Shown here piece after piece: positions 8,873-17,523 of a stretch of 43,572 nt of DNA. Both the position numbers and the translations under genes were made by a program. The notes below the pieces were generated by a model. The model was not told the DNA's origin. It did no database searches and worked only from the letters and a program-made list of their open reading frames with translations. Every line of letters starts with the position of its first letter. The first letter of the stretch is position 1. This DNA comes from an uncultured Flavihumibacter sp. (lineage in GTDB: Bacteria > Bacteroidota > Bacteroidia > Chitinophagales > Chitinophagaceae): positions 1 to 43,572 of the forward strand of contig CAMLRX010000027.1 in NCBI GenBank assembly GCA_946482545.1, written 5' to 3'.

Positions 8873-10017
8873 GAAAACAATGCTGTGTATTTTTCTTTGA
8901 AATCTGCGGCCATGAGGTAGCGATTCGCCGTGGCGGCAGCACCTTTCGACCATTTACTCCACTCTTCCTTGTCCATTGCCGTTAACCGTTGCAGAACGCT
9001 TACATAAGCGTTTCCATCACGCAGCGAAATATCCCATCCTGCATAATCTTTTTCCAGGTTCCTCCATGGTGTGTTGTCGCTTATCAAAACAGGCAAACCG
9101 CTTGTCAGGGCTTCAAAGATAGCATGTCCGAAGTTTTCTCCTAATGTTGGCAGCACAAAAACATGGTATCTGGAAAACAGTTCGAATACTTTATTATTAG
9201 GCACCGCACCATGAAAACGCACTTTTATGTTAGGCGGCATTCCGGCTGCTACGCTCAGGCAGTTCTTTTCATAAAGGCTTTCATCAGCACCTCCAAATAC
9301 ATCCAGTTCCAATAAGCCGGCAAACACATTATCCCTAAGGAGATTGAGCAGAAAAAGGAGGTTCTTTTTAGGGTGGAGCCTTGAAAAATAAACCATTTTC
9401 AGAAAGCCGGGCTCTTTCACCAAAGGCCTTTCTGAACTATTGGCAGTGTGTGGAATGTTTTCCGCCATGATTACCGGGTGCGTGGGAAAGAACCTGTTAA
9501 TATCCGTTATCTCTACGTTGTCTGTAGCATGAAAGCATATTCTTTTCTCCAGCTTGAGCAATTTAAAGGTTTGAAGAAAGGCTTTCTTTTTTCCGCTTTT
9601 CAGCTCCATTGCCCCACTGTGCAACATTCCTCTGGGTGCAAGAATAATTTTGCCCCTGAAGCGCATGGTTTTTACCGCAAGCCTGGGGAGCACGGTGAAG
9701 CGGTAAGAGAACATCGAATTGAAATAGATAGCGTCTGGCTTTATCCTGCTGATCATGTTCCGCAGATAGGCGAGGTTCATTTTTTTTTCTTCTGCGTAGT
9801 ATACCAGTTCTTTTCCTTCTCCGTTCACCCATTTGTTACGTTTAATGCCCGGGTAAGGATTGGTTTCTCCGAGATCCCTGTCTGAAGTAAAGACATAAAA
9901 GTCAAAGTCACCCTTCATCAGTTGAACCAGGTTTCTACAAGACTGGATCGGCCCGCCTGCTTTATAGCCCGGGTAGTACCAGTCTGTAAAAAGTAATATT
10001 TTCTTTCTACCCCTCAT
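8869..10017 (-). CDS. Glycosyltransferase, GT4 family
   Basis: GT-B glycosyltransferase, 382 aa. The N-terminal domain opens with KILLFTDWYYPGYKAGGPI, a donor/acceptor-loop pattern common in GT4 enzymes found beside WcaF-like acetyltransferases. The donor domain has FSRLHPKKNL (211-220) and EX7E at E294/E302 (GENFGHAIFEA). Its start overlaps the upstream GT4 gene by 11 bp, and its stop overlaps the acetyltransferase start by ATGA, so translation is likely coupled along this part of the operon. Which sugar it adds cannot be deduced. Confidence 0.9.
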   Translation of the reverse strand: MRGRKKILLFTDWYYPGYKAGGPIQSCRNLVQLMKGDFDFYVFTSDRDLGETNPYPGIKRNKWVNGEGKELVYYAEEKKMNLAYLRNMISRIKPDAIYFNSMFSYRFTVLPRLAVKTMRFRGKIILAPRGMLHSGAMELKSGKKKAFLQTFKLLKLEKRICFHATDNVEITDINRFFPTHPVIMAENIPHTANSSERPLVKEPGFLKMVYFSRLHPKKNLLFLLNLLRDNVFAGLLELDVFGGADESLYEKNCLSVAAGMPPNIKVRFHGAVPNNKVFELFSRYHVFVLPTLGENFGHAIFEALTSGLPVLISDNTPWRNLEKDYAGWDISLRDGNAYVSVLQRLTAMDKEEWSKWSKGAAATANRYLMAADFKEKYTALFS

Positions 10018-11059
10018 TTAATACACTTGTAATTGTTCCTGCCCAGGACTGGTGCGTAATGCGTTGTGCCAAAGCCTGGCTGCGTACACCCATTTCCAGC
10101 AGTTGCGTAGCGGAGGCACTCATTTGCCGATTGAGCCAGTGTTTAAAATCCTTCTTACTATCTGATCGGAAGATGAATCCGTTGTGACCATGTATGAGGA
10201 ATTCCGATGCTGCCCCGCAAGTATCAGCGGTAAGGAGGGCAAGTCCCGCCGCCGCTGCTTCGTGTACCACCACGCCCCAATGTTCTTCCGTACTGGGCAG
10301 GCAAAATATGGTTGCGCGCGCGTAATAATCAGCCAGTTGTGCGGGCTGCACAAAATCGGGTATTTCAAGGCCCTGTATATGGGCATATCTGCTTTTCAGT
10401 TCTTCTTTTAACGGACCATTCCCTATCATAATCAATTTCCAGGAAGGGTGCTTTTCTTTCAACTCCGCATAAGCCCCCAGTAACCAGTCGGGACGCTTAT
10501 ACGCAACCCACCTTCCCACGAAAAGAATGACCTTCTCACGTTCCTGCTTATCATTCCCCTCGAACTTTCCATTATCCCCACAATACAACCCTTTTAATAT
10601 TCTCCCGGACGGGAAACCCAGCTTACGGGCGAAATCAAACTGTGGATATCCTGCAGCCCACAGGTAATCGGTTTGTTTCAGCAGGAAAAAAGGAGCGGCA
10701 ACCGCAGCAATTTTCTGCCTTAGCGTTCCTTTCCAAGGATTATCGAGACCGGTAACCACCGGCACTTTTCCTTTCCATGGTTTTATAAAGGCATTGTATT
10801 GCTTGTCGCCCCAGCCTGCACAGTAAATAAGAGAAGGGGGATTTGAATCAAGTTGAAGGGATGAGAGCGCTGATTTTTCAAGTATGGTAATGCGTTCATC
10901 ACCGGTAAAGGAATACGGCGCATTGCTATCAGCAGGATATACCACTATGGTTGCGGAGGAACCCACGGGGCTATTCAGCAATAAAAACCGGATACATTGG
11001 TAAAAATAATCTGGTAAACGAGTATATAGGAATAAGAAGTAACGCGGTTTAGTTTGCAT
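10007..11059 (-). CDS. Glycosyltransferase, GT4 family
   Basis: GT-B glycosyltransferase, 350 aa. The acceptor half is weakly conserved. The donor half shows LFVGRWVAYKRPDWLLGAY (179-197) and EX7E at E259/E267 (EHWGVVVHEA), followed by the GHNGFIF loop. The TEEHWGVVVHEAAAAG wording is that of GT4 enzymes related to lipopolysaccharide core and capsule transferases. The start overlaps the end of the Wzy-like gene by 11 bp, and its own end overlaps the next GT4 start by 11 bp, which gives three coupled genes in a row. Confidence 0.88.
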   Translation of the reverse strand: MQTKPRYFLFLYTRLPDYFYQCIRFLLLNSPVGSSATIVVYPADSNAPYSFTGDERITILEKSALSSLQLDSNPPSLIYCAGWGDKQYNAFIKPWKGKVPVVTGLDNPWKGTLRQKIAAVAAPFFLLKQTDYLWAAGYPQFDFARKLGFPSGRILKGLYCGDNGKFEGNDKQEREKVILFVGRWVAYKRPDWLLGAYAELKEKHPSWKLIMIGNGPLKEELKSRYAHIQGLEIPDFVQPAQLADYYARATIFCLPSTEEHWGVVVHEAAAAGLALLTADTCGAASEFLIHGHNGFIFRSDSKKDFKHWLNRQMSASATQLLEMGVRSQALAQRITHQSWAGTITSVLNEG

Positions 11060-12311
11060 GGGCTAAAGCTGGTTTTAGGGTCGTGGTTTCAGTTTTCCCC
11101 ATTTTATAATTGGTAAAATTAATGAATAACATAGCCAGGAAGAACGGCGTTCCATAGTCGATAATTCCTCCCAACTTGAAAGATTTACAGATAAAGTGGC
11201 TGAGGCAGGCGAGAGAAATACTCCTGAACGCTCCATTATCCAGCAGAATTACCCGGCGTACAAGCATAGCGATGTAAAGCACCAGTCCTACAATCCCTAA
11301 TTCAGAAAAAATACGGATGGTAAGAGAATGTCCCGAAGGAGCATTTAGACCATAGTAGTAGTTAAAGGTAAATGGCGAACCTTCATAGTATCGGTGATAA
11401 GTTTCTTCGTGCCCCCCTAAACCACTGCCGATGATGTTCCAGGTTTCAAGATTATGCCTGGCCACCATAAGATTGGAATAAAGGGAAACTGTTGTTCCGT
11501 TCGCGTCTACAGTCCTATTCAGGATATTAAGATCACCTTTAAATACGGCCTGAGTTTCCACGATCCGCATGTTGAAGTTTTCATTGAAGTCCACGAACAC
11601 ATAAAAAACAAGATAATAAAGCAATGGAACCGTTACCAGGATATAGATGGGGTTGATGTATGCAATACTTACCACCAGGAGGAATGCGAGGTATCCTGTG
11701 AGATTGAACGTAAGAATAAGCGCCGCAAGCATTACAAGGAAATACTTTTTATACTGCCTGTAATGAAAAAATGAATATAATAAGGCTGGCACCAATACCG
11801 CGGCATAATGCGAAGGTTCATATGAAATGGAGTCAAGCCTGCCTGGAATTTTAATCAGAATATTCACCCCCCCAAAAGACAATACCACCTGAATAATTCC
11901 GAATATCGCGGAGTAGTAGGCGAATTTCACATATAATTTAAAAATGTTCTTCCAGTCGTATTTTTCAATAATGTAAAAGTTCACCGTAAAAATAATCAGG
12001 ATGGGAATCATCTGTTTAAGGAATCCTCCAAAGCCTAATTGCAACATCGCTATTGAGAGTAGCGAAGTAACGAGCAGGTATAAATAAAGGCTCCAGGGTA
12101 CCGCCTTAGATAAAATTATATTCCTGAACTGTGTAAGGAGCAGTATAATTGCAACGGGATATCCGAAGATATCAAAGTCTACACCAAACAACCTTCTGGT
12201 GGCGAGTTCTTTCGAAAAAACAGCAAGTACCAGCAGAAACTCGGGCCATGAGCTGAGGTACAATTGTGTTGCGTTAAGCGGAACGGTTCTTATTAAGACT
12301 GTTCTGTTCAT
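11049..12311 (-). CDS. O-antigen polymerase/ligase-like membrane protein (Wzy/WaaL fold)
   Basis: Polytopic inner-membrane protein, 420 aa, with roughly ten hydrophobic segments and a large polar loop near 250-330. The loop is followed by a conserved APSGHSLTIRIFSELGIVGL segment, the pattern (His, Arg, then ELGxxG before a membrane helix) seen in Wzy_C/O-antigen-ligase proteins. Such proteins either polymerise undecaprenyl-linked repeat units or ligate finished chains in the periplasm. The gene sits between the secreted LamG protein and a GT4 gene. A periplasmic polymerase is unexpected where the only visible exporter is an ABC transporter, so a ligase or modified role is possible. Confidence 0.8.
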   Translation of the reverse strand: MNRTVLIRTVPLNATQLYLSSWPEFLLVLAVFSKELATRRLFGVDFDIFGYPVAIILLLTQFRNIILSKAVPWSLYLYLLVTSLLSIAMLQLGFGGFLKQMIPILIIFTVNFYIIEKYDWKNIFKLYVKFAYYSAIFGIIQVVLSFGGVNILIKIPGRLDSISYEPSHYAAVLVPALLYSFFHYRQYKKYFLVMLAALILTFNLTGYLAFLLVVSIAYINPIYILVTVPLLYYLVFYVFVDFNENFNMRIVETQAVFKGDLNILNRTVDANGTTVSLYSNLMVARHNLETWNIIGSGLGGHEETYHRYYEGSPFTFNYYYGLNAPSGHSLTIRIFSELGIVGLVLYIAMLVRRVILLDNGAFRSISLACLSHFICKSFKLGGIIDYGTPFFLAMLFINFTNYKMGKTETTTLKPALAHAN

Positions 12312-12331
12312 TATCAGGATTTTCGTTCCGG

Positions 12332-15064
12332 CTATTTTAGCTTAAGATCATTTTTTTCAGACAATACAATTTTATCAACTTGGATTTTTCCCTTTATCCG
12401 AAGGGCTATCTGCGTTGAGCCTCCACTGATTCCCGCATCCTCGAACCTGTACCAGCTCCAGTTCTTTCCCTGTATTGCAATAGCTTTCCCGGTTCCACTG
12501 CTCAACACAACGTTCCCCTTACCTTCAGATCTCGCCCTTATATAGAGGACATTTCTCCCCTCTGTTCCGGGAGGAATATCAAATACAAGGTTACCATTCT
12601 CTTCGCATTCAACATAACTGACGGCGTCCGTAAAATCGTAATCGTTAATTCCACGTGCCTCTGTTACTATTCTTATATCTTGCGCGTTTGCTGCCAGCTC
12701 CGCTTCCTGTTCAAAGTTTTTGCTCCAATAAAAAGGATGCTCGTATTGGTGCCACCCATCCAGTTGATAAAAAACGGGGCGTGCCGCTGATTCATCCAAC
12801 ACATACATGCTTCCCTGCCGCCGTATGGGAAAGGTAACCTTTCTGCCCTCAAGCTTTATGGTAGTACTTCCCTCCAGGGGCGCGTTTCCATTGGCATTAG
12901 AGGTAGGCTGAATTGACCCATAAATAAGGTATTGCTTTCCCAGTTTTCTAACAAGGATAAGGTGAGCTGGTGATGCGCCTTGTACTGCAAGCGGCAAAGG
13001 ATTTCCGCTGTCCGAAAGTAATTGTCCTTTATCTAAAAAATTGTACACCTGCGAAGCGATGGCCTGCGCATAGGCAGGCATTGCCGCCTGATAGATATAC
13101 CCTCTCGGATCAAACGGACCGGAGCCATTTGGCCATTTCCCGGCACCGCCTGTAATATTAAAATAGCCCGTATAAAAGAAATCAGCACCCAGCATCACCA
13201 TGGACTTCAGCAGCGCGAGCCACTGCGCGGGCCTGATATTCTGTTCTTCAAATCCCCATCCAGCAGAAACGTAGGGAGAAAAGAACTTCACCCCCAGAGC
13301 TATTTCCTTTTGTCTTCCTTCTGCTATTCTTCCGTAACCATTCAGTTGACCAGAAGCCATGCGCCAGTTACCCGGTGTGGAAGGATAGAAAGCCGGGGTT
13401 GACCTTGGCGTTTTGTTTACCATGCCGTTGGTGTTGATTCTCAAAGCATAATCTGGCCAGTAACTACTGTTATACGCGCTTACATTGTAAAAACTGAACA
13501 GCGTATTTTTCCATCCAAGCACGTTGAGTACCGTTGATTTATAGACCGAGTCGAACCGGTTCTGCATCCAACCGCTCAACTGCGCATGATCCATCTTGTT
13601 TTTTTTCATGAAAGCAGCCACATCCGGGTCCTGTTTCAATAAAGCGTCGGCACGCATGTGGCCGAACCATTCTCCATTCTCATTAAGCATTGTAACTGGC
13701 CGATTAAGATGCTGTGCCAACTGCTTAACATAAAATGCGGTTGTTTGCGCGTCTTTCTGGATGAAGTCAAGTGGCGCGAAAGGGCTCAGCCATTTCTTCC
13801 CCTGCATGATCACCTTTCCCGAACTATTACGGAGGTAATATTCGTCAGGAAGTTTTTGGTCGAGTACATAAGCCCGTTGATTGGTGAACCCCGCATGTAC
13901 AGGCTTTATCTGAACGTGGAACAGTACGGTGGCAGTTGGAAGGTCCTTGCGCTTGTTGGCAAAACCGATCAGTGCGCCATGCAATCCTTTGGGGTCGGTG
14001 TAAATTTTTTCCGCTGCCTTGGCATCTATCCGGGGGCAAGGCAGTTCAATGTAATAGTTCCATCTTTCCGCTAATTCCTGTGTCATGGCCACAGCTTTTA
14101 CAGGATCCGTTTTCCCAAACCCCTTGCCGCCTGGCTGGGGCAGTTCCCGGTGCAGGTAAGTGATATCCATCCACGGGAAATTGCGTGGCATCTGCACACT
14201 TTTATTGTAACGTGGATCAGGGAAAGCCTTTAACTGATCGAGTGCCTGAACATCATATAAAGGATATCCGGGGGCAAACTCTTTCTCATCCAATGCCGTG
14301 GCTTTTTGCTGAACAGGCGTATTTAACTTTTTTTGTACTTCCGGATTAATGCGGAAGGTATAATTTTTTCCTCCCCGTACTTCTTCATTGTGTTGCCTGA
14401 TTAAACCGGGGTCCAGCGCCTTATCGTAGAATGCCAGTTCATCTATGGAGGACCGCATTCTGAAACCATCTCCTGCAGATACTGCAACCGCCTCGTAGGG
14501 CGTGATTTTCTTTTGAAAAGCGGCGTTGTTGACACCATCAATGTACAAAAGCATTTCTCCTGAATGTTTCATCACAAAAACGAAGTGGTGCCATTCGTCA
14601 TTTGCTAGGTTATTATAACTGTTTACACCTATGCCATTGAGCGGAATGCGCCAGCCTTCAGCAGCTTTTTTCCCTTTCCTGAGTACAGTGTAATTGATGA
14701 GCACAGTTCCATAAGTGAAATTTATTCTGAAATCGGGTGGAGGGAATGTAGAGAATACAAAACTTTGTCCTTTAAAAAAGAACTCTATTGTAAAATCCTT
14801 TAAAGCCGGGGTTCTTCTTAAGAAATTAGTGACCGCGTATGTTTTGTCGTTATCCGTACCAAGCGCCCCACCTTTTATTCCTGCGATGGCTTTCATTCTT
14901 GGCGACTGCCTGGAAACATCAAATTTCTTCCCGGCAACCTCGTCGGCATATACATCTTTCCCATCGAAACTCCAGTATGTGACTGGTGTTTGCGCATACG
15001 TGCATTGAAAAAGCAGGCATAGCAAAAGCACTATTCTAATCAGTTTCAGGACAAGTGTTTTCAT
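12332..15064 (-). CDS. Secreted LamG-domain protein, putative polysaccharide-processing enzyme
   Basis: Predicted exported protein of 910 aa. A signal peptide covers about 1-24 (KTLVLKLIRIVLLLCLLFQ, then CTYA). Residues about 27-230 form a concanavalin-like LamG domain (TYWSFDG; LANDEWHHFVFVMKHSGEM; LLYIDGV; IDELAFYDKAL). The middle, about 290-680, has no family I recognise. It is rich in Trp/Tyr and contains NENGEWFG (461-468), which looks like the acidic end of a TIM-barrel strand. The C-terminus, about 780-905, is a probable beta-sandwich carbohydrate-binding module (NVLYIRARSEGKGNVVLSSG). The ATG at 15064 is chosen over the longer frame because it begins the signal peptide. A polysaccharide lyase, hydrolase or surface-binding role is inference; no catalytic family was assigned. 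Confidence 0.75.
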   Translation of the reverse strand: MKTLVLKLIRIVLLLCLLFQCTYAQTPVTYWSFDGKDVYADEVAGKKFDVSRQSPRMKAIAGIKGGALGTDNDKTYAVTNFLRRTPALKDFTIEFFFKGQSFVFSTFPPPDFRINFTYGTVLINYTVLRKGKKAAEGWRIPLNGIGVNSYNNLANDEWHHFVFVMKHSGEMLLYIDGVNNAAFQKKITPYEAVAVSAGDGFRMRSSIDELAFYDKALDPGLIRQHNEEVRGGKNYTFRINPEVQKKLNTPVQQKATALDEKEFAPGYPLYDVQALDQLKAFPDPRYNKSVQMPRNFPWMDITYLHRELPQPGGKGFGKTDPVKAVAMTQELAERWNYYIELPCPRIDAKAAEKIYTDPKGLHGALIGFANKRKDLPTATVLFHVQIKPVHAGFTNQRAYVLDQKLPDEYYLRNSSGKVIMQGKKWLSPFAPLDFIQKDAQTTAFYVKQLAQHLNRPVTMLNENGEWFGHMRADALLKQDPDVAAFMKKNKMDHAQLSGWMQNRFDSVYKSTVLNVLGWKNTLFSFYNVSAYNSSYWPDYALRINTNGMVNKTPRSTPAFYPSTPGNWRMASGQLNGYGRIAEGRQKEIALGVKFFSPYVSAGWGFEEQNIRPAQWLALLKSMVMLGADFFYTGYFNITGGAGKWPNGSGPFDPRGYIYQAAMPAYAQAIASQVYNFLDKGQLLSDSGNPLPLAVQGASPAHLILVRKLGKQYLIYGSIQPTSNANGNAPLEGSTTIKLEGRKVTFPIRRQGSMYVLDESAARPVFYQLDGWHQYEHPFYWSKNFEQEAELAANAQDIRIVTEARGINDYDFTDAVSYVECEENGNLVFDIPPGTEGRNVLYIRARSEGKGNVVLSSGTGKAIAIQGKNWSWYRFEDAGISGGSTQIALRIKGKIQVDKIVLSEKNDLKLK

Positions 15065-15081
15065 CGCTGCTGTATTTTCAT

Positions 15082-16215
15082 TTACCTCAATCTCTGTATC
15101 ATTTTTTCCACCAGTGGCTGCCATAGAAACCGTTCCGAGACAATTTTTAAAGACGCCGCCTTCATAGCGCTCAGTTGGTTGGGGGGCATTGCTGAGGCAT
15201 CCTCTAACGCCTTAACCACTTCGTCTACAGAGGGTTCCCGCATCAATATACCGTTCGCCGAAGAAACCTGTTCATTTACAGCACCAACATCCGATGCTAT
15301 AATGGCGCATCCCCGCGCCATGGCTTCAAGGATAACCGTAGGCATCCCTTCCGCATAACTCGGCAGCACCAGAAAATCAGACACGTCAAGTACGGACATG
15401 ATAGCCTCCCCGGAATCCAACATGCCATGGTAATGCACGTCCGGCGATTGTATCTGCTTGTTTGGGGGAACAGGTCCTACAAAATTAAAAATCATCTTAC
15501 CTGAGCCTACCAATTTTAAGATAGCGCTTGAAAATTCTTCCACTCCTTTGCGGCGTTCATACCTTCCCACAAATGTAAACACCCTTTTCTCCGCAGGCGG
15601 AGCCACCGATTCCCTTACCCAACTTTCTTCGATACCTATACCAATTTCCATGATCCGTTCTTCAGGTATTCCAACCTTACGCAAGATGTCTGTGAGCCGA
15701 CCGCCAAGCGACTGTACAATATCAGCCTTTTTTAAAATACGGCGGACGAAAGGCCTGAACATGGACTGCTCCAGTTTATTTTTTAAGGACGCGGAACACT
15801 GGAACATTTCAAGTCCATGGAAATTAAGCACACATAATGGAAGACTATCCCCTATCATTTTGCGGTTAAGTGTATACCACCCTGAAAATCCCTGGATATA
15901 AATCGCGTCATAAGCCACTTTGGTGGCCTTCAAATGCAGGTGTACCGCTTTGGAATACCTATAGGAGTCCCACAAATAGTGACCGGGAAAAGATGCGGGT
16001 TTTGGATAAGACACCAGGAATGGTGTGATCAACGCCCGTTCCTCTATGCTGAAATAACTGCTGAGGTCGGGTTGAATATCCTGCTGCTTCACAGTATGAA
16101 AAAGGTGAACATTTACGCCTGTGGCTGCCAAATAACGGCAGAGGTAGTAGGAGTGCTTTTGCATACCCCCGATTACAAAGGGCCAAATACCATCGGTGAG
16201 TAAGGCTACAGTCAT
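15082..16215 (-). CDS. Glycosyltransferase, GT4 family
   Basis: GT-B glycosyltransferase, 377 aa. The N-terminus ALLTDGIWPFVIGGMQKHSY has the glycine-rich GGMQKH acceptor loop. The donor domain has FVGRYERRKGVEE (215-227) and EX7E E289/E297 (EGMPTVILEAMARG), a canonical active site. It lies 12 bp after the AlgD-like dehydrogenase and 17 bp before the LamG protein gene. Transfer of a uronic acid supplied by the neighbouring dehydrogenase is possible but rests only on position. Confidence 0.9.
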   Translation of the reverse strand: MTVALLTDGIWPFVIGGMQKHSYYLCRYLAATGVNVHLFHTVKQQDIQPDLSSYFSIEERALITPFLVSYPKPASFPGHYLWDSYRYSKAVHLHLKATKVAYDAIYIQGFSGWYTLNRKMIGDSLPLCVLNFHGLEMFQCSASLKNKLEQSMFRPFVRRILKKADIVQSLGGRLTDILRKVGIPEERIMEIGIGIEESWVRESVAPPAEKRVFTFVGRYERRKGVEEFSSAILKLVGSGKMIFNFVGPVPPNKQIQSPDVHYHGMLDSGEAIMSVLDVSDFLVLPSYAEGMPTVILEAMARGCAIIASDVGAVNEQVSSANGILMREPSVDEVVKALEDASAMPPNQLSAMKAASLKIVSERFLWQPLVEKMIQRLR

Positions 16216-16227
16216 CTATAGAAGCGT

Positions 16228-17508
16228 TTAAAAAAGATTGATTACATTTTTACCCTGGCTTGCGTAAACATTATTGTCAATGCAATTTAAAATCGTCTTT
16301 TCACCGGGCAGCGCCAATACGGACGCCATATCTTTCTTATTCACAACGGCCACTTCGCACCATTCGAATTGTGTTTCCAGGTCATGGTGCATATACCTCA
16401 CCACATCAGGGAACTCAATTCTAAGTCTGTCTGTTTCTATTTTGGGATCATACACCCGCACATCTTTACCGGCAGCCACAAGATCTTTAAGCAAAAACAA
16501 TAAGGGGCTTTCCCTGATGTCATCTGTATTCTCCTTAAAGGCAAGTCCGTAAATGAACACCCGTTGTTTGTTAAATGAAAGCAGTTTTTGTAAAAGCCTT
16601 TCCTGGTGTACCTTGTTGCTTTGGAGTACGCCATTAAAAAAAGGCGTTGGCGTATCTGCTACTTTTCCCAGGTGCACGATGGCCCTGGAGTCTTTTGGGA
16701 GGCAGGATCCTCCAAATGGGAGTCCTGGCCGGAGGTACCTTGTGGAAATGTTCAGGATAGGATCCATAAGAAACACATCATTGGCTGTTTTCACATTTAC
16801 GCCAAGCTTTGTGCCTATTGCATATACTTCGTTGGCAAAGGCCACTTTTGTGGCGTGGTAAGCATTGTCTACATACTTGATGAATTCTGCCGTTGGGTAA
16901 TCCACGAAAATAAGCGGTGTTTTTTCATCGAATCCGAATACGGCTTTAATTTCCTGTTCGGCGCTATGTTCCTCGTCTATACCAGCAACGATCCTGGCAC
17001 CCTGAAAGAAATCTTTTACCGCGGTTCCCTCGCGCAGGAATTCGGGTAGAAAAGCCACTTTTATATTACTGAATGCATCGCCGGCAACCGTTTTTAATTC
17101 GGGAAGAATATGATCTGAAATGGTGCCCGGCGGAATGGTGCTTCTGAAAACAATGGTATATTTTTTATTGAATTGTTTTACGAGCGCCCCTATTTCCCTG
17201 GCAGTATTGAGGATATAATTGAGGTTCACTTCTCCGTCCGGCCCGCTGGGTGTTCCCACACAAACCAGGGCCATTTCCGTTTCGGCTACACAGGTGGCGG
17301 CGCTTGTTTCAGCGAATATGCGTTTGCCGCTCAGCCCTTCGGCGATCATGTTGTCTACTTCTGGTTCGTACACTGTGCTTTTCCCTTCCCGGATCATGTT
17401 TACCTTGTGCGGTTTCACATCGCACCCATACAGGGTATGCCCAATTTTTGAAAGGCAGGCCAGGTTTACCACCCCTACATAGCCTAAACCGAAGACGCTT
17501 ATTTTCAT
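16228..17508 (-). CDS. Nucleotide-sugar dehydrogenase, AlgD-like (probable GDP-mannose 6-dehydrogenase)
   Basis: NAD-dependent four-electron dehydrogenase, 426 aa, of the UDP-glucose/GDP-mannose dehydrogenase superfamily. The Rossmann motif GLGYVG is at 7-12, and the catalytic C269 is in RPGLPFGGSCLPKDSRA. FGGSCLPKD preceded by STRYLRPG resembles AlgD (GDP-mannose to GDP-mannuronate) more than UDP-glucose dehydrogenase, which usually reads GGSCFPKD. GDP-mannose is also the Gmd substrate, so the two enzymes may draw on one pool. UDP-glucose remains an alternative. It sits between two glycosyltransferases with gaps of 12 and 15 bp. Confidence 0.88.
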   Translation of the reverse strand: MKISVFGLGYVGVVNLACLSKIGHTLYGCDVKPHKVNMIREGKSTVYEPEVDNMIAEGLSGKRIFAETSAATCVAETEMALVCVGTPSGPDGEVNLNYILNTAREIGALVKQFNKKYTIVFRSTIPPGTISDHILPELKTVAGDAFSNIKVAFLPEFLREGTAVKDFFQGARIVAGIDEEHSAEQEIKAVFGFDEKTPLIFVDYPTAEFIKYVDNAYHATKVAFANEVYAIGTKLGVNVKTANDVFLMDPILNISTRYLRPGLPFGGSCLPKDSRAIVHLGKVADTPTPFFNGVLQSNKVHQERLLQKLLSFNKQRVFIYGLAFKENTDDIRESPLLFLLKDLVAAGKDVRVYDPKIETDRLRIEFPDVVRYMHHDLETQFEWCEVAVVNKKDMASVLALPGEKTILNCIDNNVYASQGKNVINLF

Positions 17509-17523
17509 ATTTGTTCCGTATTG

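Noticed and set aside
8873..8953. N-terminal extension of the WcaF-like protein
   Set aside because: The extra 27 residues lie within the upstream GT4 coding region and do not resemble the family; the ATG at 8872 with ATGA overlap is the better start.
15065..15124. N-terminal extension of the LamG protein
   Set aside because: The added 20 acidic residues would precede and mask the signal peptide, and lie partly in the upstream GT4 gene.
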